Shown: positions 24,957 to 35,028, numbered from the stretch's first letter. The stretch: DNA of 64,000 nt from Sipunculus nudus (GCA_026874595.1 CM049313.1:54274659-54338658); one strand, 5' to 3'. Notes: generated from the letters alone by a model not told the origin. Translations and numbers: made by a program.

Positions 24957-26092
24957 TATGAATATAACTGCATCTTTATGTTTAGTTTCTGTTATCGTGA
25001 GAAATTAAGTCTTAAATGTGAACCTCCGATCGTATGAGTAATTCAGAATACAAAAAATGGGCACATTTATTTTTTAGAAATATCGGTTTCGGCTTGGCAT
25101 CCTGCTGGGGACGTATTGGTGGAATGTTGGCACCGTTTTCCAGTTACGTGGTAAGTTACTTCATCTTGTATATTGGAAATTGTTTGTGTGTTTTTTTTTT
25201 ATTTTTATTGTTGGGGGTAACCGCCCCCACCTTTAAAGCTATGCTAATATAGGTATATGTTTATCTGCAGAATCCCATTCCGGTTTCGGACTCCTAGACA
25301 GGGCAGTATCACACGCTTGGCCACATTTTATATCCTGGTGTTAATCATGCTCGGTGACTTCTGCACCAGGCGCACTCATTTGTTAGTGAAACACAATTGT
25401 CGGGCGCGGCTTTCCCATACGCCCACACAGCAATCACCCTGGGTGGGGTCCGACTGTTAAAAATCTCACCGCTTCGGCTGAGATTTGAACTCAAGATCTC
25501 CCGGATTTGAGTCGAGTCCTGTGTTCTACCCCTGAGTCATAGTAGTCGGAGCCAGCCGCTGTTTTTAATATTAAATTATGTGACAGATTTGCTGAAAAGA
25601 TCTTAGATAAAAAGATTTATGGTTTAAAAAACAATTGTACGATAGGAGCAACTTCATAAAACCGAAATAACGAAAAGACTGTTAAAGAATTTAATGGTGT
25701 ACAGTACCAGGACCTTAGAACTTTACATCTTCAGTTTAAGATTAGGGTACATTTGTTACAATTGTTATTGGTAGTTTCCATGGAAAGGCATGTCTTTGCA
25801 GAGAGATCAAGGAATCTTGGGCACCAGAGTAACACTTAACTGTACAGAATTTCTTTTTATGTTGCAGGGTAAAATACACAGCTGGGTGCCAGGTATTGTG
25901 TTTGGAGTTATATCCGTCTTTACAGGAGTTTCGGTTTTGCTCCTTCCGGAAACTCTGAACCGTCCACTCCCTCAGACCATAGCCGACGTGGAAGCCTGGT
26001 CAAGGAAGACCACCACCACGCAAAACGGAAGTGTATGTCAGGTCCGGGCTGTCAACAACCAAACCGAGGCAGCAGCAGAAGAACACGTGTAA
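11389..26092 (+). CDS. SLC22-type organic cation/anion transporter gene (5' exon not seen)
   Basis: Membrane transporter of the major facilitator superfamily, SLC22-like; substrate not predictable. Ten exons join in a consistent frame: 11389-11588, 16355-16585, 18870-19066, 20349-20550, 21858-22006, 22756-22890, 24136-24221, 24586-24706, 25078-25150, 25868-26092. Every junction has GT donor and AG acceptor. Family landmarks appear in order: the cysteine-rich first extracellular loop (PDHHCRVP, then CGDEGWYYD), WDLVCDRNYLSETSQS, the loop 2-3 signature VADKIGRKPVHL, LYWYLPESIPWLAANNR after membrane segment 6, KYGRRWPLLVV after segment 8, APEIYPTNMRN after segment 10, and LLLPETLNRPLPQT at the end. 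The visible exons encode about 539 residues; one more exon of about 42 residues is expected upstream, giving a typical family length near 580. The gene is tail to tail with a paralogue at 37353-47220. Confidence 0.9.
12390..14990. mobile_element. Non-autonomous element with 340-bp tandem core (HINE/pearl-like candidate)
   Basis: Left end TTAGCTCAGCTGACTTTCAG, then GCTATAGCGATCACTCTTTG and a pyrimidine-rich GTCC/GTCT tract (12436-12480). The core is seven copies of a unit marked by ACCTAGAATCTT at about 12509, 12856, 13191, 13536, 13875, 14217 and 14556, a period of 335-347 bp. The right end reads CAGTCAGCTGAGCG, then the perfect 14-nt palindrome TGACCCATGGGTCA (14969-14982) and CTTGTT. The two ends carry inverted copies of AGCTCAGCTGACT. 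A terminal hairpin plus repeated core and no protein gene fits non-autonomous Helentron-type elements described in bivalves; the class assignment is inference. A short relative with the same ends lies at 41382-41890. Confidence 0.7.
15401..15598. mobile_element. Small inverted-repeat element (MITE-like)
   Basis: Left end CAGCGGCGAATCCA and right end, read on the other strand, CAGAAGCGGACCCAG; internal GGGGTCCAACCCAGG and CTGGACCCC arms also pair. The CAG.GGCGGATCCA style of end resembles hAT-type MITEs. I could not find a convincing 8-bp target duplication, so confidence is low. Confidence 0.4.
16355..16585 (+). CDS. SLC22 (+) exon 3: membrane segments 2-4
   Basis: 231 bp, phase 0 at both ends; acceptor TTTTTTTTGCAG, donor GAG|GTAATG. 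Starts WDLVCDRNYL and contains the family signature VADKIGRKPVHL. Same length as exon 3 of the minus-strand paralogue. Confidence 0.95.
16586..18869. other. SLC22 (+) intron 3
   Basis: 2.3-kb AT-rich intron. Apart from a possible short inverted-repeat element at 17685-17875 I see nothing coding or structured. Confidence 0.7.
17685..17875. mobile_element. Possible short inverted-repeat element
   Basis: Left GGCCGGCCCCCCTTAA and right TTTAAAGGGGGCCAGC are imperfect inverted repeats about 190 bp apart. No flanking duplication is clear. Confidence 0.3.
18870..19066 (+). CDS. SLC22 (+) exon 4: membrane segments 4-6
   Basis: 197 bp, phase 0 to phase 2; acceptor TTTGTTTTAG, donor GTGAGA. Encodes GAGLSGIVMACELFPAAQRT followed by AYFIRDWRHLQLAVS, typical of SLC22. 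Same length as paralogue exon 4. Confidence 0.95.
19067..20348. other. SLC22 (+) intron 4
   Basis: Non-coding. Around 19860-19935 is a short stretch (ACTCGCTAATACGGACAAAA, then CCGGCTTGTGTCCGGCTTAG) that looks like the end of a dispersed transposon, without a matching second end. Confidence 0.5.
20349..20550 (+). CDS. SLC22 (+) exon 5: LPESP motif and cytoplasmic loop
   Basis: 202 bp; acceptor TGATAACAG, donor AAG|GTCAGT. Begins with the last base of a split Trp codon, then YLPESIPWLAANNRVDEAE and a charged cytoplasmic stretch. The paralogue exon is only 91 bp, so the loop is longer here. Confidence 0.93.
20551..21857. other. SLC22 (+) intron 5
   Basis: 1.3-kb AT-rich intron; nothing else recognised. 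Confidence 0.7.
21858..22006 (+). CDS. SLC22 (+) exon 6: loop 6-7 and segment 7
   Basis: 149 bp; acceptor TTTGAATAG, donor ATG|GTAAGT splitting a Trp codon. A lysine-rich loop is followed by MMKNCVIMCFL, the start of membrane segment 7. Confidence 0.88.
22007..22755. other. SLC22 (+) intron 6
   Basis: 0.75-kb AT-rich intron; nothing else recognised. Confidence 0.7.
22756..22890 (+). CDS. SLC22 (+) exon 7: segments 7-8
   Basis: 135 bp; acceptor GTATTTCAG, donor GAA|GTAAGT. Encodes FSSSLIYYGLSLSTSLLGGN and FFLSGAVEVPA, matching the family consensus around FVNSLVYYG and GAVEIPA. Confidence 0.95.
22891..24135. other. SLC22 (+) intron 7
   Basis: 1.2-kb intron. It contains four CGTCA-type words between 23310 and 23415 (including TGACGTCA at about 23370) and purine-rich degenerate repeats of GACCGGGAC type near 23040-23110 and 23800. 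No exon supported. Confidence 0.6.
24136..24221 (+). CDS. SLC22 (+) exon 8: KYGRR motif and segment 9
   Basis: 86 bp; acceptor TTTTTTCGTTAG, donor GTAAAT. Encodes KYGRRWPLLVVHIFCAVVL. Same length as paralogue exon 8. Confidence 0.93.
24586..24706 (+). CDS. SLC22 (+) exon 9: segment 10 and APEIYP motif
   Basis: 121 bp; acceptor TTTTTTTTCCAG, donor GAG|GTCAGT. Contains LGKCASTFSFGTAVLYAPE and then IYPTNMR. Same length as paralogue exon 9. Confidence 0.94.
24707..25077. other. SLC22 (+) intron 9 with (TA)n
   Basis: Short intron with a TA microsatellite at 24905-24953. Confidence 0.85.
25078..25150 (+). CDS. SLC22 (+) exon 10: segment 11
   Basis: 73 bp; acceptor TTTTTTAG, donor GTG|GTAAGT. Encodes NIGFGLASCWGRIGGMLAPF, the conserved glycine-rich segment. 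Same length as paralogue exon 10. Confidence 0.93.
25190..25565 (-). mobile_element. tRNA-derived SINE in SLC22 (+) intron 10
   Basis: Read on the minus strand, the head near 25540-25522 has a box-A-like TGACTCAGGGGTAGAACAC and, about 45 nt on, a box-B-like GAGTTCAAATCTC (25492-25480), the spacing and motifs of an internal tRNA promoter for RNA polymerase III. The body runs to about 25200 and ends in an A-rich tail (T-rich on the + strand, 25190-25210). This is the layout of a tRNA-derived SINE of roughly 370 bp. Target duplications were not resolved. It is not a functional tRNA: no cloverleaf acceptor stem was found. Confidence 0.65.
25868..26092 (+). CDS. SLC22 (+) last coding exon
   Basis: 225 bp; acceptor TTTATGTTGCAG, stop TAA at 26090-26092. 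Encodes the last membrane segment, LLLPETLNRPLPQTIADVE and a hydrophilic C-terminal tail. An AATAAA at 26710-26715 is the nearest clear candidate polyadenylation signal. Confidence 0.93.
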   Translation, partial: GKIHSWVPGIVFGVISVFTGVSVLLLPETLNRPLPQTIADVEAWSRKTTTTQNGSVCQVRAVNNQTEAAAEEHV

Positions 26093-29000
26093 TTTATTAT
26101 CGATGGTGTCAAGTGTTTAAATGAAAGCTTTCTGCCTTCAGAGTGTATGTCCTGGACAGCCGGGTAACCATTAGACTGTCATCTTTGATTCAGACGCCAA
26201 TACCATCACCTGTACCTCATATTAGTCTGGAAGGACCAAGAAAATTCAATGTGACTGGCTTCGATAATAAGAATGCAGAATGGTCTGCAAATCAACAGTT
26301 GTTTAGAGCATCCTTGGATCCCAAGGGATCTGATTCAATTCGATTGTTTAATATTTTAATCTGGTATCATTGATTAATGGAGCATACCATTCTGACTCTA
26401 ATATTTTTGACTTTAGTTCCACATCAGGGGCGGATAACGATGTAAGCAAAGGGGGCGGGGCTTAACACCGAGACACACGAAAATATATGTTAAGAGTGTT
26501 GGTATACCTAATACATATCTAGCGCATTCAAATGTACAGGAGAAAAAAGGCACCTGACGCAAAAGCCAGCAATGCTTTTAGGTATTAAGCGCGTATTACC
26601 ATTGCACATTCTTTTTATTTGTCATAAAACAGGGTCGCGCCCCTTGCGCAGTTCTAAATCCTCCCGTCGTTTAAATTACGTGGGATGTTAGCAAGAACTT
26701 GAGGAGATTAATAAAACTAGAATACGAAGAAAGCGGGAAGTAAGAACTCCGTCATTACATGGTTGAACAGGATTGGTAACTTAAGTAAGGTTGATGATCA
26801 GGTAAATTTAGATCCAGCAGGTGTCTGTGTCGTAGTTTCTTGTGATGAAAACGTTTGACGAACTTATGATATGCCGCGTGTTTTGTCGTAATTTTTGTCG
26901 AGCAGAACTGGCGATATCAGAAATCTTCTGGTTGACAGTATGCTAGGGCTTAGAATTGTATGCACACCCGTGCCTCATACCGTGTTTATTGTTTTATTCT
27001 TGCCCAGCTACCACCAAATTCCGCTAGTCTTGCAGAAGACAAAAAGGCATCGCGGATATATTGAATGAAATGCAGGAGCCAGCTTGTAATGTAATATGTA
27101 TATCGACATCTCGTGATGGAGAAACGAAATATAACTGTTTTCATTGCTTAAAACACTATCGCCTACAGAAGAGGCCAATGAATATTTGGCGGTTCATGAT
27201 ATGACGACAAGATTTATATGGTAATACAGAAAGAAAATATTGTATTTAATCATACGAGATTATTATATGGTTGTGTATGTGTAAATATATATGTTTTTCT
27301 TTATGTATGTTTAACCTGTCTGAATACAGACTCTCGTAACATTCTTGTTAAAAGGTACGAAGTTGAGGGAATGTTCACCCGTAGTTTTATCTTTGGCTTT
27401 TTACTTGATTTATCGAGCAGTAATGATGATGATGATAATGCTGATGAACTGTATCTGTCCTTAAATGAAATGAAAGCCGTTTTCCTACCGTCATATATTA
27501 TCAACATTTAAAAAATCATGAAAAACCACATAAAGTGATATTTCTATATGGAAATTTCACTGTTCTAATTTCCTGTTTCATAAATTGCAGGCACTAAGTT
27601 TATGAATATCAAGTCTCTAACAACAGGTTTATCATTTATATTGTTGTATCATGTTTTTCGTTGGGCATTAATATAAACCTGTTGATCTAAATATAAAAAA
27701 TATATATATATTCAAACTAGTAGCAGAAAGCTAGTCAGTAAAATAAGGGTCTAATTTTGAGTGTGTGTTTGACGTATTGCCTTAAGTGTCAGTGATTAAA
27801 TCCATTGTAAAATGTTTTAGGTAAGTAATAAAAACGAACATGACTTTCTGTTTTATTCATGTTGTCTCCAAAATTAGCAAAGTGTTGTTACGCATTGCAT
27901 TGCTACGGAGTAATTTTGCCAGGTTATTGATAATAAATCCTTTTATCAACAGGTCTTGCAGGACAGCGAGTGCCCGCACACCTGTCGATTTCGCATGCAG
28001 ATCACAAGATATTTCCCGTTCATTTGGGTCAGTTTGCTTTCGTCCCCTAGGTCGTCATAAATGATGGAAGAAAGCTAAAAGATATGCCGATAAAAGATAT
28101 CTCATCTAATACAGACCCATAAAATTATCACGTGCAAATCTGTCCTCTGTGACTATTACTTTGGCCAATGGTCAGTTTTGAAATAAAACTTCCGTAATGG
28201 AGATCTAGCGTAGGTACTGGTAGGAGAAAAGTAGACGACCATAGGTCGAGCGCTTGCCGGAAGAAGAAATATAATAGACAGAAAGACAGGAAAACAATTG
28301 AAAACAATAATTCGAAGGAGCTATGTTCTAGGAGAGCAGAAACAATAAAAAAATATTATGTATGAATTCTGATATTAAAAAGTCGCGGACGAACGGACCC
28401 ACAGACAAACAGAACAAAATTCCTGGTTTTATTGTTACCTGTATGCATTTCAGAAGCACTACTAAAACAATGTGGATGCCAGAATGACATGTCAGACCAA
28501 AGAACAAGCCAGCAGGAGAAGTTGACAGCAACAGACGAGCAGACAGACATTCTGACAGACTGACACAACCTGAACGACAGGTGACTAACCCTCATAATGG
28601 GGAATGCGTTGAGCTATAGTTTGTGTAGATAGGACAATATATGACGAAGTTCTGTGCAAAATAAAAATCTTAAGGTTATTTGATTACCTTGACCTAGACC
28701 TATGACCCATCTCAATTAAAAACGAAAGGCTTATAGGAGTTTTATTTGTCAATCAACTATAATTTTAAGAGCGATTACTCGAGAAGTGGTTAATATAGGA
28801 AAATAGGTGAAATCTCGTAGTATCTCTTTTGACGAGAAACGGTACAAGATTTCGCGATCTTCAATTTCTGGCAAGCAATAATGAGAAAAATGTAGGTCAA
28901 CTCGTCCATTCCCAAGAAGCTGCCCTCAGTTCAATCTAATAATTGGTGGCGACATCTACAGAGCAGTTGGTACATTAACTGTAACTGCTAAAAAATGACC

Positions 29001-30979
29001 GATACATTTTATGTTAAAAACAGGAACTTAGTAATGAAAACCAGTAATTTGTCTGTACTGGCTCTATGGATGAACATATTCATAGTGTTAGAGTAAGTAT
29101 ATAATTAAATGTTTTGAATATAAATAGTAGTAAATCTAATCGTTAAGCATTTGATGTCAGAGAAATAAAACGCAGCTATTTTACTACCATATTTCATCTA
29201 TTCTGTCTAAAAATGGACGGAAAATAAACACCCAATCTAAGCCTTTCGCATGAATGGGTGCTTGAATAGTAGCTTCATTTAATATATTATTTATATAATG
29301 TATGGCAAGAAGACCGCTTGTTTGACTTTCATAAATATCCTGATACTCTCTGTATCATTGTCCGTCATCACATCAATAGAGCAAGCCCTTAAAAATCCTT
29401 AGTCGCAGTCTCAAAATCTCAAATTGTAAACTGAAGTTATTTATTTGGTGTCCGCTTGATTTTCTTAAGCAGTCATGTACCTTGCCTGGAAGAGTTCTGT
29501 ATATATTAGATTAACAGGGTATTGATATTTTATACAACATACCAGGCTGCTTTCCAATTATTGTATGTATGTTTGTAAAAAAGCTGTTTTAAATGTACCT
29601 TATATTTAAGAAATGAAAAATATTATCTTGGAGTATATAGTGTAACCGTTACAGTCTGCATTACTGGGTCAAGAGAACGATAATAAAATTAAATGTCGTT
29701 CAAATATGATTAAAAGTTGACGTGTAAAACGAATATTGTTAGAGCAAAGAGGATATGAATGACCCGTCTGGGATCCGCTGAGGGGTTCTGACAGGGGCTC
29801 ATTTTATTTGCTGCCGACGTTTTATTCGGTTGTTAGATACCGTTTATCAAGACTGAATACCAGGCGATACCTTGATTATATAACTAAGAATTATCTTTCC
29901 GGGGACCCTTGTGTTATAGATATTTCCGGAGAATCTATGAGACTATAGACTATTTATAGCCTTGAACACGCTTAAATATATGAACATACCAAGCACTTGA
30001 AGAAGCCACGCATTCTAAAATATTGTATTGAAAATACCACGGAGGCTTAATTAAAATTTCAATAATGCACTTTCGTTAAAATGAATTTAGCGTCTTTACA
30101 ACTCAATTGTCAATGACTGTTTTAAATATACTTATTTATTCCATTTTTTGCCCCATGAACTCGTATCTCTTTCCCTTGTCACTCCTTTTAGGGCATCGCT
30201 GAACAATAAACCTCAGAATGTCCATGATCTGTATTTGACCGATAGATAACGGTAAGGTTTCACACCTATAGTTCGAGATAACTATACTACTGGTGCAGTA
30301 TCTCCTGTGTTTTTGGACACTATAAATTCTTTTATCATAATCACATCTCTGCCAGTAAGCCATTTTGTTTACCTCTCCGATTTGGTGGTTGGGTAATATA
30401 TCAGAAAAAAAGTGATGAACAGATTTTTATTCTGATTTGTGGAGGTTTAGGGTAACACCAATGGATTAATTCTTTGGGCAATTTCTTTGTTCAAGGACAG
30501 CCGGCTCCATTCCTCGCTTATAGGGCCGTGTTATATTTGGCCACACAGGTTAGGGTCGATTAGAGGGATCATTTTAGGATTATCAGATAGACGTACAACT
30601 AAACATATGACTAGCCAACTGGTATACATGGCTACTTTACATACAGACTCGACTAAATATGGTCTACATATCATCCATTCGTACACGTTTAATATCCTAA
30701 ATGAAGTGTAAAGATTGCATACGGTCAGACCATGCTGTGTTCAATGAAAGTAATAACAGTTTACTTCATGGTGATCCATTTATTGAACCTGTCATTTTAC
30801 AGAGTTCTGTTCGAAAATGTATCGTTGATTTTGCTACTGTGTTTTAGCTAGAGATAGCATACACTTTTAAACCATTCTACATCTAAATAATAAGGAAAAG
30901 TCATGAAACAAAGAACAACTTTATTCAAGGGTTGTGAATAATTTCGTAATGGGGTATTTTTACAAGGTATATACAAAAG

Positions 30980-31065
30980 TACAGTTGAACCTCTATAATG
31001 CGGGCACCCTTTGGGACTGGGCCAAACTGCCCACTTTATAGAGGTGCCCACTATATGGAGGTAAT
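30980..31065. mobile_element. Transposon-end-like fragment
   Basis: Contains ACAGTTGAACCTCTATAATG followed 60 bp on by ACTTTATAGAGGTGCCCACT; the CCTCTATA and TATAGAGG words pair as an imperfect hairpin. Looks like the end of a dispersed element; no second end was found. Confidence 0.4.
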
Positions 31066-31360
31066 AGCTGCCACATTCAGCGCTGCCACCTACCCTGAAG
31101 TATTACTATAGTTGCTCATGTTTTAAGGGTACTTCATTAATATGATACATGTACATTCCACCTGTTATAAACGTAAAGGTTGAATGTAAAAAAAATGATA
31201 ATTGTTAAGATATATGTGTACATGTGTTATACAATATATCGATGGACATAATCTACAAGCATGGATCCTGTTATTTAAATCTTTCTAATCGTTTGATAAG
31301 TTACCCAGTGTATCCTTAGATATATCATACGGCTCTACAAATTTTCTGTCAGATGGTGGC

Positions 31361-31720
31361 AGGTAAAAATGAAATGGCTATGGTAATAATGGCTAAGGTA
31401 AAATTGCCTTCGGTAAAGAATACAGAAAACAGGATTGAATGTTGCAATTCATAACCTCAGTTCAATATCAAATTGTCTGTAATATTGTCTGTATGCATCT
31501 TGAAAATTGGATACTGGTGACAATCGGATTCCTAATCATGCAGCTAAACAATACCTGCAATAACACTAGTGGTCTATCAAAGGGGAACAAAGAGGGTGTA
31601 ATGCAAAACAAACACACTAATCAACACTGTCAATATACAGAACTGAGGTTATGAATGACAAAATTCAAAATTTGTCACCCGAAAACCTGTCTGTTATCTT
31701 AACCTTAGCCATTTTTACCT
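31361..31720. mobile_element. MITE-like element with long inverted arms
   Basis: The left arm begins AGGTAAAAAT (31361) and contains AATGGCTAAGGTAAAA and ATTCATAACCTCAGTTC (about 31448). The right arm has the reverse complements GAACTGAGGTTATGAAT (about 31640), AACCTTAGCCATTTTTACCT ending at 31720. The arms are about 110 bp each around a loop of about 170 bp. There is no coding capacity. Target duplication not resolved. Confidence 0.6.
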
Positions 31721-32487
31721 AGAACCTGTAAGACAAGCCACTCTGACTGAGAATCTGTGGACCGGTTAACTTTAAAGCAATAGCAAACCTTTAAATTTCA
31801 ATCTTGGGTTGACACAGAATGCGAATGAACGGTGTTTGGTGTTGATCATTAAGTGCAACTGCAAAGTAAAAATTGCACTGAGACAGGGGAACCTTACCCT
31901 ATTACCTTATCTGTAACTTTAATAGGTTTCAATGGCTTTATAGTCCTTCAACTCTAATAAATGAACATTGACACAGCGAGGTACCTGGGGAAGCTGTTAA
32001 CATGAAGCTGAATGGATCCAGTACCGTTCGTTATGTTACTAATGGATACCAATCTAGAAACCACACCTGCAATGGCACTGCTTGTGGCAAAACGTTGACT
32101 TTTTTCTCTACGCCGTCATATCAGAAAAAAAACTATAAATCATATATCTGCGTACAGACACCTAGTGGGAAGGAGATCCTATCTAAATGAAAGGTTATTC
32201 TAATAACATTAGGCAGTGATAAACAATAACTTTACTAAAAGTTATGATAATGTCATGCAAGATCCTATATACTTGTTAGATCAGTAAACTAATATAGTTT
32301 CTCCAAGTGCTGTTGACGGATATTTCCATGTTTCTTTTTCTGTCCGATGAAAAAATCTCCTTTCTCGAAACAGTTATGTCGTGCAAAAATATTAATAACA
32401 GTTTCCTTTAAGTAAAACACTAAGCAAAGCGGGCATATAAAGTTTGCGTCACTACGTCACTACTAGTCCAATTCTAAGTCGTACACT

Positions 32488-32741
32488 TCATCCGTCCCAT
32501 TTAAAAGCATCGATATTAATTTCACACACAGCTCGATATTTCATGTAGCATCTACCATCATCCCACTGGTAAAACATGGTCTTTGTTATGAAAAGGCAGT
32601 CTTGGTTGTACTTTCCCAAGAGATCTGGACTTCCGATTTGTCAATTTGTGTATACAAATTGCTCTCCAGTTGACTCCCAGATAAATACACCTTCTTGTTG
32701 TTTATCATTACCACATGTCCAGTACCTCTCTCCATACAAGC
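32488..32741 (-). pseudogene. Lectin A exon 5 with premature stop
   Basis: 254 bp; acceptor ATACATTCAG just beside a (TA)n tract. Encodes LYGERYWTCGNDKQQEGVFI and, after the TGA at 32643-32641, a continuing lectin-like frame with YNQDCLF, FYQWDDGRCYMKYRAVCEI, ending at TGA 32490-32488. The stop is a single-base change from TGG. Confidence 0.75.
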
Positions 32742-32745
32742 CTGA

Positions 32746-32749
<4 letters not shown>

Positions 32750-32824
<75 letters not shown>
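32750..32824. repeat. (TA)n microsatellite
   Basis: About 75 bp of TA, in the last intron of lectin gene A; the matching tract in unit B is at 48372-48428. Confidence 0.95.
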
Positions 32825-32826
<2 letters not shown>

Positions 32827-32934
32827 AGTAATAAACTTTAGATTTCTTTAAAAGGGGATGAATATGGCAATGCAAGGTAGAAAAGTGAAGGATAATAAAA
32901 ATAAGAACCTCTGAAAACAGAAAGAATACATTAC

Positions 32935-33010
32935 CCCTTGCTTTGTCTGTTGATATAACTTCTGCAACATACTCCTGTTCTTGCGCTGTCTCTATACTGA
33001 CAAGTTTAAC
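32935..33010 (-). CDS. Lectin A exon 4, shortened
   Basis: If the acceptor TTTTTAG just above 33010 is used, the exon is 76 bp, still in frame (VKLVSIETAQEQEYVAEVIS), and loses 16 codons net relative to the 124-bp exon of unit B. The deleted part includes the WKKAMEKC segment with a conserved lectin-domain cysteine. Confidence 0.5.
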
Positions 33011-33365
33011 CTAAAAACGTCTTAATTTAGTGTTTAGTTAAAAACAATTGAACATTCTGGTCGAGGACAAATGTGATTAGTCATCATATTGTAGTTAAGA
33101 AACCCAAGAAATAAGATACATTTATTGTTCTTAAAAACTTGAATGAACCATTTACAGGGAAAAAAAGTCAAATTAGTGCCCTTTTCATTACGATAAATTA
33201 AGATATATTTTGGGATTATTAGTTTTAATTGATTTTCTCAAAATTAGTTTACGATTGTTATTATGGCATCTTGATGAAGTTTTCCCCAAAATGTTCCTTT
33301 TCATTAAAAATTGATAAAAAACGTATTTAAAAAAATCTTGCGTACTGACAGAGAAAAGGCAGTAC

Positions 33366-33445
33366 CTGAATGAAAAAGTAGCAAGAACGATCGCTATCTG
33401 TGATGTAAGGTCCCCACATGTGGACTCCTGGTACCTCCGGGCACT
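33366..33445 (-). CDS. Lectin A exon 3: start of C-type lectin domain
   Basis: 80 bp; acceptor TTAAACCAAAG, donor CAG|GTACTG. Encodes CPEVPGVHMWGPYITDSDRS then CYFFIQ. In unit B the exon is 74 bp, an in-frame loss of two residues. Confidence 0.7.
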
Positions 33446-33851
33446 CTTTGGTTTAATAAATGATATATAAATTATATATATATATATATATATTACATAT
33501 TATATACTATTATATATTTATGTTTAATCATTTATATACATGTACACACACACACACATATATAAACGAAATTGAGGAAATATAATATATATGCGCTAGA
33601 ATAGTCAGTTTTGTCATGTCTGTATTTGTGCAAGCTATATTTTACTTTGATGCGTTTGATCTGAATTTGTAATATACAAGGTGATATAAATAAAAATGCG
33701 TTAAGTAGTCAGTATTGCCACCTCTCTTTCGGTGCAAGCTTTATTTTGATCTAAATGTACCAATTAAAAGAGTCACATATTGATGCATCTTAGATGTAGA
33801 GGCATAATAGAAGGTTATTAACCATTACAATATAGTTTCAGTATCACCGAC

Positions 33852-34106
33852 CTCTCGTTGCCTGGAACACTGTGGCACCTTCATCATACACCAAAACGTG
33901 GCCCTGCGTGACTGTTAGCTTACAAGTTATGTTACTGTATAGTGTAGCAACCTTGCATCGTCTATCGTAGCAGCGAGTCAGACACTGGAGTATTATGACC
34001 CTAGGTGAACCGGCCAGGTGTATCCGTTCAAATATTGCTGACATGGCAGCTGTATTCTGATATATTTTATACCAGATGGGATAGAAAGTGGACGAAATGG
34101 CCACTG
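33852..34106 (-). CDS. Lectin A exon 2: PAN/apple-like domain
   Basis: 255 bp; acceptor ATTTTGCAAG. Encodes AVAISSTFYPIWYKIYQNTA and the cysteine-rich stretch ILQCLTRCYDRRCKVATLYS. The domain call rests on the cysteine spacing and on pairing with a C-type lectin domain, a frequent molluscan combination. Donor is GAG|GTCGGT. Confidence 0.65.
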
Positions 34107-34492
34107 CTTGCAAAATAAAATTTACAAATATTAATCATAACAAAGATATATAATTGAAAGGGGTTATAATGATGTCATCAGAAATATTGAGGAAGTAAAC
34201 GGTTTGCAATTGTGGTCAAATAAGTAGTGACTTAATATTAGGATTGACTATTAAATACGTCTAGAACGTCATAGGGCCATAGGACTCCTAGTCCCTATGA
34301 CACCGTGATAAAAGAACCCTATGGACGCTGGTTCCTTTAACGTGCTTTTTACTCATAAAAGTAGTCACCTAGATAAACAAGGATATTGTAACATTATTAC
34401 ATTTATTTTTTTATAACCCTCAGTTTGATTATTATGCTCCTTACAAACCGATTTAATCATAGTTTCTATCCTGTGTTATATACTGTTCGTAC

Positions 34493-34538
34493 CTCCAAGC
34501 ACTTCGAAGATAATAGCAAAATGAAAATGCATTTTCAT
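34493..34538 (-). CDS. Lectin A exon 1: signal peptide
   Basis: 46 bp; start ATG at 34538-34536, MKMHFHFAIIFEVLG, donor GAG|GTACGA. Identical coding capacity in unit B at 50319-50364. Confidence 0.7.
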
Positions 34539-34980
34539 GCTATATATCATGATGAAAACACAAGGAGCACAAGGCGCGTGCTGACTGTGTGAGCAACAAA
34601 TTGCAAAGGAAGCACGTGTTCCTTCACCAAAGTCCCTGTTAAAAAGTCGCAGTTGGAGTCAAGGTATATTGCTTTTGTTTGGAGATTTGAATGGGATAGA
34701 AGCCAGGCATTGTTAATGTAGCTGCCATGGTCTGCTAGTGAAAAGAAATGTTTTCTATCTGGGAAACATGGTATTGATTTTAATAATATATTTCGCTGGG
34801 TAAAATTAAGACAACGGATTTAAATGGAACTGACAGGCCTTTATTCTATGCGCATTTCCATTTCAGATCCATTGTTCTATTGTTATCATTTATTACAGTT
34901 TAAACATTAAAGGTGGTTTTTATGCATTGTACACTGTGAGCTAATTAACATATTGATCAAACCTGTACCTTACTAGGGCT

Positions 34981-35028
<48 letters not shown>

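Larger units (their letters stand above)
26093..32487. other. Intergenic region between the + SLC22 gene and the lectin gene
   Basis: 6.4 kb without a supportable gene. It should include the 3' untranslated region of the + strand gene (AATAAA at 26710) and of the minus-strand lectin gene. Two transposon-like pieces are recognised (30980-31065 and 31361-31720). The rest is AT-rich single-copy-looking sequence with only short, unconvincing open frames. Confidence 0.65.
32488..34538 (-). pseudogene. PAN/apple-like + C-type lectin gene, unit A (degenerate)
   Basis: Small secreted protein gene with phase-consistent exons 34493-34538, 33852-34106, 33366-33445, 32935-33010 and 32488-32741. The first exon starts MKMHFHFAIIFEVLG and with the next exon forms a signal peptide. 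Exon 2 has a PAN/apple-like cysteine pattern (CLTRCYDRRCK, then ITCKL). Exons 3-5 encode a C-type lectin domain: SDRSCYFFIQ, LVSIETAQEQEYVAEVI, YWTCGNDKQQEGVFIWESTG, YNQDCLF and KYRAVCEI. Damage: relative to unit B, the 5' part of exon 4 is deleted together with a conserved Cys, and an in-frame TGA (reverse complement of 32641-32643) stands in exon 5 where lectin domains have Trp. Exon 2 has a weak donor (GTCGGT; GTAGGT in B). Probably a pseudogene or a truncated product. Confidence 0.72.

Noticed and set aside
25470-25560. A functional tRNA gene on the minus strand
   Set aside because: Only the promoter boxes are tRNA-like; the acceptor stem and anticodon arm do not form, and an A-rich tail follows, so it is called a SINE.
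28328-28595. Overlapping minus-strand open frames with a GTCCGTCTGTC-type tract
   Set aside because: The tract resembles the pyrimidine-rich part of dispersed elements; no element ends or protein features could be found.
32002-32190. 62-codon + strand open frame with cysteines and N-glycosylation sequons
   Set aside because: No recognised domain, no clear splice sites or neighbours; a short open frame of this size is expected by chance.
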